A stretch of 64,000 bases of DNA from an uncultured Rhodopila sp. (GTDB taxonomy: Bacteria; Pseudomonadota; Alphaproteobacteria; Acetobacterales; Acetobacteraceae), in NCBI GenBank assembly GCA_903932145.1, contig CAIZFE010000081.1, forward strand, positions 1 through 64,000, in the 5' to 3' direction. Positions within the stretch are counted from its first letter, which is position 1, and each line of letters opens with the position of its first letter. The position numbers and the translations under genes are program-made. Below, piece by piece: positions 63,746-64,000 of this stretch. Under the pieces are notes generated by a model. It was not told the origin of the DNA, searched no databases, and saw only the letters and a list, made by a program, of their open reading frames with translations.

Positions 63746-64000
63746 ATGGCCATTACGTTCCAACATGTGCATCTGAAGTCCCGCGACGTTGAGGCCACCG
63801 TCGAGTACTACATGAAGAACTACGGCGCCACGCGGAAGGCCGAGATGGTCGGACGCGGCTGGCAGCTCGATCTGCACGGCACCCAGCTCAACATCACCGG
63901 CATCATCACCGAACAGAATCACGAGCAGCATTACGGCATCGAACACATGGCGGTGGTGACCGACGACTACCCGGCGACGCTGGCGAAACTGCGCGAAAAC
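63746..64000 (+). CDS. VOC/glyoxalase-family protein, N-terminal part
   Basis: The first 85 residues of a vicinal-oxygen-chelate protein: ITFQHVHLKSRDVEATVEYY with a first metal-ligand His, LDLHGTQLNITGI and HYGIEHMAVVTDDYPATLAK with a second His. It continues past the window end. AGGGGAAACGACC precedes ATG 63746. Which reaction (glyoxalase, dioxygenase or other) cannot be judged from this part. Confidence 0.8.
   Translation, partial: MAITFQHVHLKSRDVEATVEYYMKNYGATRKAEMVGRGWQLDLHGTQLNITGIITEQNHEQHYGIEHMAVVTDDYPATLAKLREN

Overview
The window is GC-rich chromosomal DNA from an alphaproteobacterium, most likely Rhodospirillales/Acetobacteraceae. This is inferred from the dusB-ntrB-ntrC-ntrY-ntrX gene order, the infA-maf-RNase G/E-yacG cluster, a serC leader RNA ahead of serC-serA, an AT-rich BigR-type operator and the codon usage. 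Nothing here fixes genus or species. Most genes are ordinary housekeeping genes in tight, translationally coupled operons (ATGA/GTGA overlaps). Accessory material sits between them.

1-8.1 kb: the end of an IS3-family element carrying a perfect 46-bp palindrome. Next comes a sulfide-handling module. On the minus strand it encodes a peroxiredoxin, a BigR/SqrR-like ArsR repressor, a TauE/SafE permease, an ETHE1-type persulfide dioxygenase and a DUF442-sulfide:quinone oxidoreductase fusion. Divergent from it, across a 78-bp AT-rich operator, is a cyanide-insensitive-type bd oxidase (cydA, cydB and a 36-aa DUF2474 subunit). Together these would oxidise sulfide to persulfide, remove the persulfide, and respire with an oxidase of a class known to tolerate sulfide. 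A truncated methyltransferase and tRNA-Phe follow.

8.2-18.1 kb (minus strand): yacG, an RNase G/E-like gene, maf, infA, then the complete nitrogen-regulation cluster ntrX, ntrY, ntrC, ntrB and dusB. 18.2-24.5 kb: ligD coupled to vsr, an MHYT-PAS sensor of unknown output, and a 0.7-kb gap without a recognisable gene. 24.5-30.6 kb: parE, a PNPOx-like protein, sufE, an MFS permease, a cupin and an alpha/beta hydrolase, with copies of a dispersed repeat. 31.2-35.5 kb: two coupled genes of unknown function, an HpaB-type flavin monooxygenase, and a stretch rich in inverted-repeat elements.

35.7-51.3 kb: an unknown 623-aa protein with an ELM1-like partner, a methyltransferase, a GT9 glycosyltransferase, an MFS exporter, a hybrid histidine kinase, a luciferase-like monooxygenase and a DUF445 protein. 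A probable zinc ABC importer follows; it has a Zur-like box and a 33-aa membrane peptide but no substrate-binding protein beside it. Then a sugar-nucleotide epimerase/aminotransferase pair. 51.4-58.7 kb: a MITE-like element, tandem 25-bp repeats, a probable serC leader RNA, serC-serA, and a second hybrid kinase interrupted by a one-base frameshift in a G5 run. 58.7-64 kb: a HigBA-type toxin-antitoxin pair, rplU-rpmA-obgE-proB, an MNT/HEPN pair and the start of a VOC-fold protein.

The most interesting items are the sulfide/bd-oxidase module with an atypical cysteine arrangement in its repressor, the zinc-importer microprotein with a likely leaderless start, the serC leader preceded by tandem dyads, and several short inverted-repeat elements.
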